The position numbers and the translations under genes are program-made. The notes below the pieces were generated by a model. The model was not told where the DNA came from. It did not search any database and saw nothing but the letters and a program-made list of their open reading frames with translations. This document shows positions 16,197 to 26,779 of a stretch of DNA of 64,000 nucleotides, one piece after another. Every line of letters starts with the position of its first letter. The first letter of the stretch is position 1. Source of the DNA: Bacillus spongiae (lineage in GTDB: Bacteria > Bacillota > Bacilli > Bacillales > Bacillaceae_K); assembly GCF_037120725.1 (NCBI RefSeq), contig NZ_JBBAXC010000001.1, positions 248,001 to 312,000 of the forward strand. The letters run 5' to 3'.

Positions 16197-16736
16197 ATGA
16201 TACAAAATTGGACGGTTGAAGAAGCGTTAAGACATGCTAGGCATGATTTTATGAACCAACTACAGTTAATAAAGGGGAATTTAGATTTAAATCGAGTGGA
16301 TCAAGCGAAATTGATCATTGATGGTATTGTGATGGAAGCTCAAAGGGAATCCATGCTTTCGAAATTAAAATCACCAAATTTTGTAGAATGGTTATTAACG
16401 TATAATTGGACAAAAAATGTGATTCATTTAGAGTATGACATTATAGCAGTTGAAGAAAATCACCGATTAAAAGAGGATGTCCTTGTAGAGTGGTTAGGCA
16501 CATTTTTAAAGCAGCTTGAAAATCAAGTAGAACTAATGACGGAAAATAACTTATGCTTAAAGATTAATATTACGTCTGAAGAATCCCGGTTCATTTTAGA
16601 TTTTCAAGGAATAATAAAAGATGAGATAAACATAAGTAAGTGGTTAAAGAGGGGACTTCTGTCTGAGGAGATGGAAGTGACATTACAATCATTGTCAAAT
16701 AAAGAAATAGTATTAGAGTTAATCGTTAAGTCCTAA
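16197..16736 (+). CDS. spo0B: sporulation phosphotransferase Spo0B
   Basis: 179 residues. A helical-hairpin dimerisation domain carries the phosphorylated histidine in LRHARHDFMNQLQLIKGNL (H16 with this start), followed by a degenerate ATPase-like domain without nucleotide-binding boxes. Spo0B passes phosphate from Spo0F to Spo0A in the phosphorelay that starts sporulation. ATG 16197 follows ATAGGAGTG (SD at 16184-16188); a longer frame to 16164 lacks a binding site. It is followed after 41 bp by obg, the same order as in B. subtilis. Confidence 0.92.
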   Translation: MIQNWTVEEALRHARHDFMNQLQLIKGNLDLNRVDQAKLIIDGIVMEAQRESMLSKLKSPNFVEWLLTYNWTKNVIHLEYDIIAVEENHRLKEDVLVEWLGTFLKQLENQVELMTENNLCLKINITSEESRFILDFQGIIKDEINISKWLKRGLLSEEMEVTLQSLSNKEIVLELIVKS

Positions 16737-16774
16737 CGATTATTTTGCATAGTCGTTTGAAATTGAGGAGGTAA

Positions 16775-18064
<1,290 letters not shown>

Positions 18065-18085
18065 TGTGATTTGGTGGGGAGAGTC

Positions 18086-18541
18086 ATGGATAAAAAAGAG
18101 CTAGATGCAAAATATTACCTTGTAAGAGAAGAAGTCTTACCAGAGGCAATGAGGAAAGCATTAGCAGCGAAGGAGCTAATCGATCGCGGAAAAGCTACCT
18201 CTGTTTGGGAGGCAGTAAATAAGGTTGATTTAAGCCGAAGTGCCTTTTATAAATATCGAGATACTGTCTTTCCATTTCATCGGGTTGTGATGGAAAAAAT
18301 AATTACGCTGTTTTTTCATTTGGAAGATCGCTCTGGAACTCTTTCTCGTTTATTGACAGAATTAGCTGCATATGATTGCAACGTTTTGACGATTCACCAA
18401 GCGATTCCTCTTCAAGGGAGAGCAAGTGTCACTATGTCGCTAAATGTAACAGGCTTGACTATCGGGCTTGAAGATTTAATTGTAAAATTAAATCGATTAG
18501 AATTTATTGAACGAGTAGAAGTGCTTGGGTCAGGAGCTTAA
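18086..18541 (+). CDS. pheB: ACT domain-containing protein PheB
   Basis: 151 residues: a short helical N-terminal region with a helix-turn-helix-like segment ([21 protein letters not shown]) and a C-terminal ACT domain ([20 protein letters not shown], about 73-92). It is always found beside pheA in Bacillus, but its molecular activity is not established, and older chorismate mutase labels are not supported by sequence. ATG 18086 follows GGTGGGGAGAG; an upstream GTG is a weaker option. pheA starts three bases after its stop. Confidence 0.9.
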   Translation: MDKKELDAKYYLVREEVLPEAMRKALAAKELIDRGKATSVWEAVNKVDLSRSAFYKYRDTVFPFHRVVMEKIITLFFHLEDRSGTLSRLLTELAAYDCNVLTIHQAIPLQGRASVTMSLNVTGLTIGLEDLIVKLNRLEFIERVEVLGSGA

Positions 18542-18544
18542 ATA

Positions 18545-19396
18545 ATGAACAAGAATAGAATTGGATACTTAGGACCAGAAGGTTCGTTTACGAATGTAGC
18601 TGCGCTTCACGCTTTTAGTCAGCAGAAGTTAAAAGCTTATTTTACGATCCCTGATTGTTTTGATGCATTAGTCAACAACGAGGTCGACTATTCTATAATC
18701 CCATTAGAAAATACATTGGAAGGATCCGTTACATTAACGATTGATTCGTTATTTCGTTCCTCCAATCTAAGTGTAGTAGCTGAAATTATTTTACCGATTC
18801 AACAACATTTATTAATGCATATAGATCAAAAAAATCAACAAGTTGAAAAGGTGTTATCACACTCTCACGCCCTTGCTCAGTGTCATCAGTTTTTACATCA
18901 AGATCTAAAAGGGGTTCCGTTAGTGCAAACGACCTCGACCTCTGCTGCAGCAAAACTAGTCAGTCGTGAGAGTGAAAAACCTTTAGCTGCGATTGGGACA
19001 GAATTAGCAGCTAAGCTTTATGAATTGGAAATTGTAAAAAGAAACATACAAGATTCTTCTAATAACCATACTCGCTTTGTTGTTGTGACGTCTGATAAGG
19101 CACCACCAACCCTTTCGTTAACACCTACTCGTGTTAAATCAACCATTATGGTGACATTACCAACCGACCGAGCAGGAGCACTTCACCAAGTGCTTTCAGC
19201 CTTTTCATGGAGACGGCTGAATTTAAGTAAAATCGAATCACGTCCATTGAAAAAGCGTTTAGGAGACTATTTCTTTATTATTGATATAGAAGAAGAGGTA
19301 GATAGTGTTTTAGTAAAGGGATCACTAGATGAAATTAGGGCATTAGGATGTGGAGTGAAAGTGATTGGAAGTTATGCTTCTTATCCGATTGCATAA
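18545..19396 (+). CDS. pheA: prephenate dehydratase
   Basis: 283 residues. The dehydratase domain has GYLGPEGSFTNVAA near the start and IIPLENTLEGSV (about 58-69). The catalytic TTSTSAAAKLV and NHTRFVVV (about 176-183) are intact, and a C-terminal ACT regulatory domain includes SKIESRPLKKRLGDYFFIID (about 228-247), the phenylalanine-binding ESRP motif. It converts prephenate to phenylpyruvate, with feedback inhibition by phenylalanine. It is co-transcribed with pheB and obg. Confidence 0.96.
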   Translation: MNKNRIGYLGPEGSFTNVAALHAFSQQKLKAYFTIPDCFDALVNNEVDYSIIPLENTLEGSVTLTIDSLFRSSNLSVVAEIILPIQQHLLMHIDQKNQQVEKVLSHSHALAQCHQFLHQDLKGVPLVQTTSTSAAAKLVSRESEKPLAAIGTELAAKLYELEIVKRNIQDSSNNHTRFVVVTSDKAPPTLSLTPTRVKSTIMVTLPTDRAGALHQVLSAFSWRRLNLSKIESRPLKKRLGDYFFIIDIEEEVDSVLVKGSLDEIRALGCGVKVIGSYASYPIA

Positions 19397-19397
19397 G

Positions 19398-19442
19398 AAA
19401 AAACCGTGTATGATGAAAAAGGACATCATATACGGTTTTTTA
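19398..19442 (+). terminator. terminator after pheA
   Basis: AAAACCGTGTATGATG pairs with CATCATATACGGTTTT around an 8-nt loop, followed by TTTTTA. Confidence 0.88.
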
Positions 19443-19612
19443 TATACGAACCATTATTTTGCTTTTATTAAGTACTTGTCACTTTGTCTTACGAACAGTG
19501 AAAGATCTTCGTAAATGGAAAATGCACAAAGCTTTTAAATATCGCTTTTTTTTTTGGGACGATAACACAGCTTTAGAGTTCCTAATTTTTTAGTAAAGTA
19601 TTGGCAAGGAAG

Positions 19613-20152
19613 TCATTCATTTGTAAGAATGAGGAATCCATTCATATGTAGAGCTTTTTCTGCTTGTATTAATGTTTTTTCGTCCTTGGCAACAAGTGTA
19701 TGAAGGTGAGCACCGCCCGTTAATTCTGATAGCAATGAAGCTTTCGTGTTCACTATTTTTTTCAGAAATTCTTTCACATCTTTTCGGCTAGATACACGGA
19801 TTGAGGCGGTAAGATCTCCATAGACAGGGTGTTCAATCTTAACGTCTTTTACCATTACACCTAAGTCAACAAGAAGGTTTAACTCTTCTTCTGTACGATC
19901 AGGTGAATGGTAGCAAGCAACGGTTTTCTCCATCATTGCTGATGTTTTATTGACAATGTACAAATATCCTTGACTAGTGGCAATGATGGGTTCATTCCGA
20001 GCTTTTAAAAGGGAAATATCATTCACGATTACTTGCCGACTTACATTCATTATATCGGCGAGCTCGCTACCCGTAACCGGTATTTTCTCGTCTAATAGTT
20101 TGTTTAAAATTTGCTGTCTTCTCTCTTCACCTAATATTTTTTTTCTTACCAC
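19613..20152 (-). CDS. niaR: NAD biosynthesis repressor NiaR (YrxA)
   Basis: 179 residues (180 in B. subtilis). The N-terminal winged helix has RRQQILNKLLDEKIPVTGSE and the recognition segment VSRQVIVNDISLLKARN. The C-terminal 3H domain with conserved histidines (H-Y-G-D-L-T in HPVYGDLTA, and GGAHLHTLVA) binds nicotinic acid or related ligand. NiaR represses nadBCA and its own operon. I chose GTG (complement of 20150-20152) because AGGGGGA is well placed; a longer frame to 20179 has no binding site. It follows nifS by 32 bp on the same strand. Confidence 0.92.
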   Translation of the reverse strand: MVRKKILGEERRQQILNKLLDEKIPVTGSELADIMNVSRQVIVNDISLLKARNEPIIATSQGYLYIVNKTSAMMEKTVACYHSPDRTEEELNLLVDLGVMVKDVKIEHPVYGDLTASIRVSSRKDVKEFLKKIVNTKASLLSELTGGAHLHTLVAKDEKTLIQAEKALHMNGFLILTNE

Positions 20153-20184
20153 CGAGGTTCCCCCTATCGTTATCAACACGTATT

Positions 20185-21333
20185 TTATTTTAACGAACTC
20201 TGAGTTTGTGGAGAATCATTTACAATGTCTTTTAGAGCTTGCGCTAAGCTTAAGACATCCGTTTCTGATGAAGTGTGACTAAATGAAATTCTAATAAATT
20301 CTTTCGCTTGTTCATTGCTTACCCCCATAGCTAGCATCGTTTTAGAGGGGCTTTGTTGGCCAATTGAGCAAGCACTTCCAGTTGAAATAGCAAACCCCCT
20401 GCGATTTGCCTCTAACATGATCCATTGGCCCTGAATATCATCAAATCCTAGACCGACAACATGAGGCAGCTGCCAGTGTGGATCATTATGTTCAAATAAT
20501 GTAAACGCTAATTTATGTTTAGTAAGTTCTTTAAGAAATAATTCTCTAATGTGACTCACCGATTCATGATTATGTGATAGGACTTTTCCACCAGCGACCG
20601 TAAATGCAGCAATACTAGGAACGTCAATAGTTCCACCTCTAATTCCTTTTTCATGAGTTAATTCTGGAAAGATAGGAGTAGGATGACGGCTAGGATTTAT
20701 ATATAGTAATCCTGTTCCTTTAGGTCCATATACCTTATGAGACGAGATGCTGAAACTATCCACTGTTTTAAGGATATCAGATAGATCGAGTTTTCCAAAA
20801 GATTGAACTGCGTCACAATGTAATACAATGTTTTCATTGTGAATTAATTTCGTTATATCTTCTATTGGTTGTATACTACCAATTTCCCCATTGACCGTTT
20901 GGATGGCAATAAGTATTGTTTCACTTTGAATAGCACTCTCAAGTTCTTTTAGGTTAATTTGTCCCTGTTTATTGAGCGGTAATTTTGTGATTTGAAATCC
21001 CTGCTTTTCAAGATAAGAAAAGGCAGAGTGAACAGATGTATGCTCTCCTAAAGTAGTAATGATATGATTGCCGTGTTTTCTCATACTTTGTGCAAGTGAA
21101 ATAATTCCTATTAAATTGCTTTCAGTTCCGCTTGCAGTAAAATAAATTCCTTCTGAAGGAACTTGGAGAAATTTCCCCCATTCCTGTCGACATGTTTCTA
21201 GTAATTGTTGGGATTTACTTCCTTCATCGTGTAGGCTACTGGTGTTTCCAAAATATTGAGTTGCAACTTGTGAATACGCTTGAATTGCATCAGAATCCAT
21301 AGGAGTCGTTGCGGCATAATCAAAATATTTCAT
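20185..21333 (-). CDS. nifS: cysteine desulfurase of the NAD operon (NifS)
   Basis: A 382-residue class V aminotransferase-fold enzyme. The PLP lysine lies in SISSHKVYGPKGTGL (about 196-210) and the persulfide cysteine in STGSACSIGQ (about 319-328). In Bacillus this NifS copy supplies sulfur for the NadA Fe-S cluster. A second paralogue, iscS, is at 62.8 kb and shares only general family features. It starts at ATG 21333 after AAAGGGGG and is divergent from nadB over a shared control region. Confidence 0.93.
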   Translation of the reverse strand: MKYFDYAATTPMDSDAIQAYSQVATQYFGNTSSLHDEGSKSQQLLETCRQEWGKFLQVPSEGIYFTASGTESNLIGIISLAQSMRKHGNHIITTLGEHTSVHSAFSYLEKQGFQITKLPLNKQGQINLKELESAIQSETILIAIQTVNGEIGSIQPIEDITKLIHNENIVLHCDAVQSFGKLDLSDILKTVDSFSISSHKVYGPKGTGLLYINPSRHPTPIFPELTHEKGIRGGTIDVPSIAAFTVAGGKVLSHNHESVSHIRELFLKELTKHKLAFTLFEHNDPHWQLPHVVGLGFDDIQGQWIMLEANRRGFAISTGSACSIGQQSPSKTMLAMGVSNEQAKEFIRISFSHTSSETDVLSLAQALKDIVNDSPQTQSSLK

Positions 21334-21414
21334 GGAGAAAACCCCCTTTATAATTTTCAGAATAGTTGAATACCATAAAAAATACTTGTCATTAGTTTAA
21401 ATATGTGTAAATAT

Positions 21415-21430
21415 ATGTGTCAAGACACCT
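21415..21430. promoter_or_regulatory. probable NiaR operator between nifS and nadB
   Basis: ATGTGTCAAGACACCT (21415-21430) holds the inverted repeat GTGTC-AA-GACAC. It lies in the 122-bp divergent gap where NiaR boxes occur in other Bacillus genomes. The symmetric core matches the TGTC/GACA pattern I associate with NiaR, but a motif search was not possible. Confidence 0.65.
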
Positions 21431-21455
21431 GTAATATCAGGGAGGAAAATTCGTC

Positions 21456-23042
21456 ATGCGTAAAGCAGATGTTATTATTGTAGGAAGTGGAATAGCTGCT
21501 TTGCAGCTAGCGAACACACTGAATAATCAATTACATGTGATAATTATCACAAAGTCAAATAAAGAGAGTAGCAATTCTTCCATGGCACAAGGAGGTATCT
21601 CGGCAGCTATCTCACCACAAGACCATATTATGAAGCACTACCAGGATACTCTAGAGGCTGGAAGGTGGCATCATAATGAGAAAGAAGTTCATCGCCTAGT
21701 CAAAGAGGGAAAGGAAATCGTAGAGGACATCATACAGAAGGGGCTTCCTGTTGATCGTACAGAAAGTGGAGAGCTTTCGTTGGGAATGGAAGGTGCTCAT
21801 AGTGTAGAACGAATCGTTCATAGCGGTGGCGATGCTACCGGGAGATTTGTGATACAGCACTTGCTGAAAACGTTGCCATCAAACGTAGAGATAATCGAGA
21901 ATGAAACGGTTATTTCATTACTCCAAGAACAAAAAAGCGATCGTTGTATTGGCGTCGTAACCAAAAACAAACGTGATAGAACGATGAATTATTTTGCACC
22001 AAATATTGTGTTAGCAACAGGAGGAGCAGGACGATTTTACTCCTTTACTTCAAACCATCATACAATCTCTGGTGATGGCTTAGCAATGGCTTATTTAGCA
22101 GGGGCGCAGTTAACAGATTTAGAATTTGTCCAATTTCACCCCACATTACTATTTGTAAACGGAGAGACAAAAGGGTTGGTTTCAGAAGCAGTTAGAGGTG
22201 CAGGAGGCATATTGACGAATCAATTTGGACAAAAAATCATGAGACATAAGCATCCGATGAAGGATTTAGCTCCAAGGCATATTGTCGCTCACGAAATTTT
22301 TAAAGAGCGAGCTAAAGGAAATGATGTGTATCTTGATATCTCTTCAATTGTCGACTTTACAAAGAAATTCCCAACGATTACGAAAATGTGCGAAGAACAA
22401 GGCATTTCCATTAAAGACGGCTTAATACCAGTTGCACCCGGTTCCCATTTCCTTATGGGAGGTGTCGTTGTTAATTCAGTTGGAGAAACATGTATCCAAG
22501 GTTTATATGCAATCGGAGAGGTTGCCTGCACTGGTGTACACGGATCGAACAGGTTGGCAAGTAATTCACTTTTAGAAGGCCTTGTTTATGGGAAGAGGCT
22601 GGGGAATTACTTAAATGAAAGAGAGCATCACAGGACGTTCCTAATACCAAAGAAACTTAAAGACCTTCCTGCTATCGCAGATTATCCCATTAATCAGCAT
22701 GAATTCCGTTTAAATATGATGAAAGCTGTTGGGGTGATTCGTGAGAAGGACCGATTAATAACCCATCTAAACTGGCTTAATGATATTAATAGAGAATCAC
22801 TAGGTAAAGTGTCAATTGAAGAAAAAACGGTTGAAGGAATCCATTCTTATTTCATGTGGATAATTGGAAAGTTAATGACAGAATCAGCTCTTTTACGATC
22901 AGAAAGCCGAGGAGGACATATTCGCCTTGACCATCCAGATGAGAAAAAAAGCTGGTGTCAAAAGAGAATTGTCCATCGAAAGGTAAACGGAGAAATGAAG
23001 GTGACATTTGATGAACAACTTAAAATTAAAAGCCATGCTTGA
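21456..23042 (+). CDS. nadB: L-aspartate oxidase
   Basis: 528 residues. The FAD dinucleotide fold IIVGSGIAALQLANTL (about 8-23), the succinate-dehydrogenase-like SSMAQGGISAAIS (about 44-56), EFVQFHPTLL with its catalytic-site histidine (about 224-233), and the arginine-containing EAVRGAGG and HGSNRLASNSLLEGL motifs are all present. It oxidises aspartate to iminoaspartate, the substrate of NadA. ATG 21456 follows AGGGAGG. The gene overlaps nadC by 32 bp. Confidence 0.96.
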   Translation: MRKADVIIVGSGIAALQLANTLNNQLHVIIITKSNKESSNSSMAQGGISAAISPQDHIMKHYQDTLEAGRWHHNEKEVHRLVKEGKEIVEDIIQKGLPVDRTESGELSLGMEGAHSVERIVHSGGDATGRFVIQHLLKTLPSNVEIIENETVISLLQEQKSDRCIGVVTKNKRDRTMNYFAPNIVLATGGAGRFYSFTSNHHTISGDGLAMAYLAGAQLTDLEFVQFHPTLLFVNGETKGLVSEAVRGAGGILTNQFGQKIMRHKHPMKDLAPRHIVAHEIFKERAKGNDVYLDISSIVDFTKKFPTITKMCEEQGISIKDGLIPVAPGSHFLMGGVVVNSVGETCIQGLYAIGEVACTGVHGSNRLASNSLLEGLVYGKRLGNYLNEREHHRTFLIPKKLKDLPAIADYPINQHEFRLNMMKAVGVIREKDRLITHLNWLNDINRESLGKVSIEEKTVEGIHSYFMWIIGKLMTESALLRSESRGGHIRLDHPDEKKSWCQKRIVHRKVNGEMKVTFDEQLKIKSHA

Positions 23043-23850
23043 GGATTTTTTTATTGAAGATATTGGAGAAGGTGACTTGTCTTCACAAGCTTTGTTTAAA
23101 CAGTCAGACAAAGGTGTTTTTCACTTTATTGCAAAAGAAAACGGTATTTTTTGTGGAAGTGAAGTGATAAAAGCTGGATTCTCTATTATTGACAATGCCA
23201 TTCAAGTAGATGTAAAGAAACAAGACGGGGATGAGGTTCAAATTGGCGAAGTCATTGCTATCATATCTGGTCCAATGGCAGGCTTACTTCAAGGCGAACG
23301 AGTTGTATTAAATTTAGTTCAAAGAATGAGCGGAATTGCTACGACAACAATGGAAACCGTCGGAATAGTAGAGGGAACAGGTGTTAGAATTTGTGATACG
23401 AGAAAAACAACACCGGGATTAAGGATGCTAGAAAAATATGCCGTTACTTGTGGTGGTGGTTATAACCATAGAAAGGGCTTATATGATGCGGTCATGTTAA
23501 AAGATAATCATATTTCATTTGCTGGTGGCATTACGAACGCTGTAAAATCCGTGAAAGAAAAGCTAGGTCATACTGTGAAGATTGAAGTAGAAATCGAATC
23601 AAAGCAACAAATGTTAGAAGCAATTGAAGCAGGAGCGGATATTATCATGTTCGATAATCGTACTCCAGAAGAAATTAGCGAGTGGATTTCTTACGTTCCT
23701 AGCCACGTTGTTACAGAGGCTTCTGGAGGTATCACACCTAAAAATGTAAAGGAATACGGAAACACAGGGGTACAGTATATTTCATTAGGGTATTTAACCC
23801 ACTCGTATAAGTCTCTGGACATTAGTGCAAAAGTGTTAATGACAACATAG
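23011..23850 (+). CDS. nadC: nicotinate-nucleotide pyrophosphorylase
   Basis: 279 residues. Conserved blocks include EDIGEGDLSS near the start, GERVVLNLVQRMSGIAT (about 98-114), CDTRKTTPGLR (about 129-139, PRPP/quinolinate site) and MLKDNHI (about 168-174). It transfers phosphoribosyl from PRPP to quinolinate with decarboxylation. ATG 23011, inside the end of nadB, is preceded by GAAGGTGA; the TTG just before it is a weaker option. Confidence 0.95.
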   Translation: MNNLKLKAMLEDFFIEDIGEGDLSSQALFKQSDKGVFHFIAKENGIFCGSEVIKAGFSIIDNAIQVDVKKQDGDEVQIGEVIAIISGPMAGLLQGERVVLNLVQRMSGIATTTMETVGIVEGTGVRICDTRKTTPGLRMLEKYAVTCGGGYNHRKGLYDAVMLKDNHISFAGGITNAVKSVKEKLGHTVKIEVEIESKQQMLEAIEAGADIIMFDNRTPEEISEWISYVPSHVVTEASGGITPKNVKEYGNTGVQYISLGYLTHSYKSLDISAKVLMTT

Positions 23851-24017
23851 AAGTAGTCACGATTATTTTTACAGCTTACGAACAATCATCTTGATATTGA
23901 TAATAGGAATACCAATCATGAGAAGATTTCGATATCCTGTGGAATAAGTGAAAATAATAGCAAGCCGTTTAGAGAAACGGGTTTTATAAAGGGTATGAAT
24001 ATAAGGGGGCAATGACG

Positions 24018-25127
24018 ATGAGTGTATTGCAAGTGTTACAAGAACAAAAAAACATAGGGCTACCGGAAAAATATCATAATCTTTCTGTTGAAGAAATGGA
24101 AAGAAGAGTTAAGGAAATTAAAGATGATCTAGGAGATAAACTGTTTATCCCAGGACATCATTACCAGAAAGATGAAGTAATTCAGTTTTCTGATTCTGCA
24201 GGTGATTCATTACAGCTTGCGCAAGTTTCAGCTCGTAATTCGAAGGCAGAATATATTGTGTTTTGTGGCGTACATTTTATGGCAGAAACAGCAGATATTT
24301 TAACAACTGAAGCGCAGAAAGTAATTTTACCAGACATGCGCGCTGGCTGCTCAATGGCTGATATGGCGGACATCCATCAAACAGAAAAGGCTTGGAAAGA
24401 GCTTCAAAGTATGTTTGGAGATACGATTCTCCCCCTAACATATGTTAATTCTACAGCGGCAATTAAAGCGTTCGTTGGGAAATATGGTGGAGCAACCGTT
24501 ACTTCTTCAAATGCTCATACAATGGTAAAATGGGCACTTAAAGAAAAACAAAGAATACTGTTCCTTCCTGACCAACATTTAGGTAGAAATACTGCTTATG
24601 ACCTTGGAATACCGCTAGATAAAATGGCTGTATGGGACCCAATTCAAAACGAACTTATCTATGATGGAAACCCGGAAGAAGCTATTGTTATTCTATGGAA
24701 GGGTCATTGTTCTGTCCATGAAAATTTTACGGTTAAAAACATTGAGAACGTCCGAAAACAATACCCTGAGATGAACATCATTGTCCATCCGGAATGTAGC
24801 CGTGAAGTGGTTGAGTTGTCTGATGATAATGGTTCAACGAAGTATATTATTGAAACGATTGAAAAAGCTGAACCTGGCACTTCATGGGCAATTGGTACGG
24901 AGATGAATTTAGTGAATCGGCTTATTCAAAATCATCCTGATAAACATATTATTTCTTTAAATCCATATATGTGTCCATGCTTAACGATGAACAGAATTGA
25001 TTTACCACATCTGTTATGGGCGCTCGAAAGTATCGTAGATGGAGATCCAATCAATATTATTTCAGTGGATGAAGAAGTTTCTAACTATGCTATAGCTGCA
25101 TTAGACCGAATGCTAGAAAGAGCCTAA
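24018..25127 (+). CDS. nadA: quinolinate synthase A
   Basis: 369 residues (368 in B. subtilis). The three cysteines that bind its 4Fe-4S cluster are visible in [11 protein letters not shown] (about 81-91), [10 protein letters not shown] (about 255-264) and [11 protein letters not shown] (about 317-327). The triplication motifs [23 protein letters not shown] and [10 protein letters not shown] mark its three pseudo-symmetric domains. It condenses iminoaspartate with dihydroxyacetone phosphate. I chose ATG 24018 because GGGGGC at 24005-24010 is 8 bases away; ATG 24012 is too close. A 161-bp gap with a small hairpin (23965-23980) separates it from nadC. Confidence 0.95.
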   Translation: MSVLQVLQEQKNIGLPEKYHNLSVEEMERRVKEIKDDLGDKLFIPGHHYQKDEVIQFSDSAGDSLQLAQVSARNSKAEYIVFCGVHFMAETADILTTEAQKVILPDMRAGCSMADMADIHQTEKAWKELQSMFGDTILPLTYVNSTAAIKAFVGKYGGATVTSSNAHTMVKWALKEKQRILFLPDQHLGRNTAYDLGIPLDKMAVWDPIQNELIYDGNPEEAIVILWKGHCSVHENFTVKNIENVRKQYPEMNIIVHPECSREVVELSDDNGSTKYIIETIEKAEPGTSWAIGTEMNLVNRLIQNHPDKHIISLNPYMCPCLTMNRIDLPHLLWALESIVDGDPINIISVDEEVSNYAIAALDRMLERA

Positions 25128-25133
25128 TAAGTG

Positions 25134-25175
25134 AAATATACCTTCCTTTATGTGGGAAGGTATATTTTTTTTTTT
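25134..25175 (+). terminator. terminator after nadA
   Basis: ATATACCTTCC pairs with GGAAGGTATAT and is followed by an uninterrupted T-run of about ten. Confidence 0.92.
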
Positions 25176-25261
25176 CCATTCATAAGTTTTTGTATAGATT
25201 AATCGCACTTTGCCTATTTTCACATAGGATATATAGACTTATGCCTGAGGAGGGAAAAAGA

Positions 25262-26779
25262 GTGAAGATCCATATTGTTCAAAAGGGAGACACTCTTTGG
25301 AAAATCGCCAAAAAATATGGTGTGGATTTCGAAGAGGTAAAGAAGATGAACGCTCAGCTATCAAATCCAGATATGATAATGCCCGGCATGAAAATAAAGG
25401 TACCAACATCAGGAGGGACCGTAAAAAAACAGGTGAATTTTGGTGCGAAAGAGATGCCAAAAGCAACTCATCCATATAAAAAAGAAATGCCTTATAAGGA
25501 AGCACCGAAACCAATGAAAAAAGAAGTACCGGTGCAACCACCACCTAAAATGCCAACGCCGGTTATTCCGGAAATTGACATTAATAATTACTATATGATG
25601 AACATGGCTAATATGCAGATTAAGAAGGAAGCACCTGTTCTGCCAGAAAAGCCACCTAATGTTCTTCCTGTTGTGGAAAAAGAAAAACCAGTTGTAGAGG
25701 AAAGTCCAGAATGTCCTCCAATGCCAATGTATGAGCAATGTGTTCCAGTTTCACCGATTATGCCAGGAGCTGGATTCTGTCCACCACAAGGTGGGTACGC
25801 TCCACACATGCCTTATAGTAGCTACAGTACACCAATGCACCACCAACAGTGGGGGCCAAATGGAGTGGCAGGTGTAGATAATATTAATGCGATTGCATCC
25901 AATGATGAATCCTCCCCTTATATGGGAATGTATCCAGGTATGATGCCGGAAAATGGAGTACCTTATCAAATTCCGGGTGTTCAAAATGAAATGCCTGCAC
26001 AAATGGGAATGGCTCCGGGTTCATGGGGAATGCCAATGGAACAAAGTAATGGAATGGGACCTCATACAATGGGGATGCCAATGGATCAAAGTAATGGAAT
26101 GACGCACGGTTCATGGGGAATGCCAATGGAACAGAATAATGGAATGGGACCTCATACAATGGGAATGCCAATGGAACAGAATAATGGAATGGGACCTCAT
26201 ACAATGGGGATGCCAATGGAACAAAATAATGGAATGGGATCTCATACAATGGGGATGCCGATGGAACAAAATAATGGAATGGGATCTCATACAATGGGAA
26301 TGCCGATGGAGCAGGGGAATGGAATGCCTTCTCACTCAATGCACCATTCAAATGGACCAATGGGTAATCCGCACGTAATGCCACAAGGAGCTGGTTATGG
26401 GCCGCACGGGATGCACTATGGTGTTCTACCAGGAGTAGAAGGTCAGGGAGCACCTTTCCCTTACGGAGGTACTGGAATGCCGTGGCAGCCCGGTGGAGTA
26501 GTAGAAGATCCCGGTGCATTAGTACCATTTGGTGGTGCTGGAGATAACGGGGCACAAGTTCCACCTTCTGCCGTCGCAGGAGTTCAAAGTCACCATGGGA
26601 TAGACGATGGTTGTGGGTGTGGTCCAAGAATGACTGGCTATGTTCCGAAAGGGCCAGTAGGTGGTCAAATGTATCCTGCCCCATATATGGGCCCACAATA
26701 TTTTACCGGTCCACCAAACGGTTTTCCGCAAGGACCATTTTCTATGCCTAGACCATATGACGATGAATTCGACAGGTAG
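25262..26779 (+). CDS. safA: spore coat assembly factor SafA with an expanded repeat region
   Basis: 505 residues, longer than B. subtilis SafA (387). The N-terminal LysM domain (about 1-46, KIHIVQKGDTLWKIAKKYGV) binds spore peptidoglycan. It is followed by a lysine/proline linker and a very Met/Pro/Gly-rich C-terminal part with seven tandem 15-residue repeats (26021-26335) of the form TMGMPMEQNNGMGPH. SafA is a morphogenetic hub for the inner coat, and its C-terminal part is also made as a separate form from an internal start. The GTG at 25262 follows GAGGAGGG. Its stop falls just inside the next gene. Confidence 0.93.
   Translation: MKIHIVQKGDTLWKIAKKYGVDFEEVKKMNAQLSNPDMIMPGMKIKVPTSGGTVKKQVNFGAKEMPKATHPYKKEMPYKEAPKPMKKEVPVQPPPKMPTPVIPEIDINNYYMMNMANMQIKKEAPVLPEKPPNVLPVVEKEKPVVEESPECPPMPMYEQCVPVSPIMPGAGFCPPQGGYAPHMPYSSYSTPMHHQQWGPNGVAGVDNINAIASNDESSPYMGMYPGMMPENGVPYQIPGVQNEMPAQMGMAPGSWGMPMEQSNGMGPHTMGMPMDQSNGMTHGSWGMPMEQNNGMGPHTMGMPMEQNNGMGPHTMGMPMEQNNGMGSHTMGMPMEQNNGMGSHTMGMPMEQGNGMPSHSMHHSNGPMGNPHVMPQGAGYGPHGMHYGVLPGVEGQGAPFPYGGTGMPWQPGGVVEDPGALVPFGGAGDNGAQVPPSAVAGVQSHHGIDDGCGCGPRMTGYVPKGPVGGQMYPAPYMGPQYFTGPPNGFPQGPFSMPRPYDDEFDR
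26021..26335 (+). repeat. seven 45-bp tandem repeats within safA
   Basis: Seven in-frame 45-bp units encode 15-residue repeats. Units 4 to 6 are nearly identical (TMGMPMEQNNGMGPH or GSH); units 1 and 3 begin SWGMP. The near identity of the middle units suggests recent slippage and probable copy-number variation between strains. Confidence 0.92.

Noticed and set aside
26021-26335. Regular repeats that might be taken for a CRISPR array
   Set aside because: The units are contiguous, in frame and without unique spacers; they are protein-coding repeats.
25884-26696. 270-codon minus-strand frame opposite safA
   Set aside because: It is an antisense shadow of the Met/Gly repeat region. Its His/Phe/Pro repeats mirror the 45-bp units, and a LysM-SafA gene explains the plus strand.
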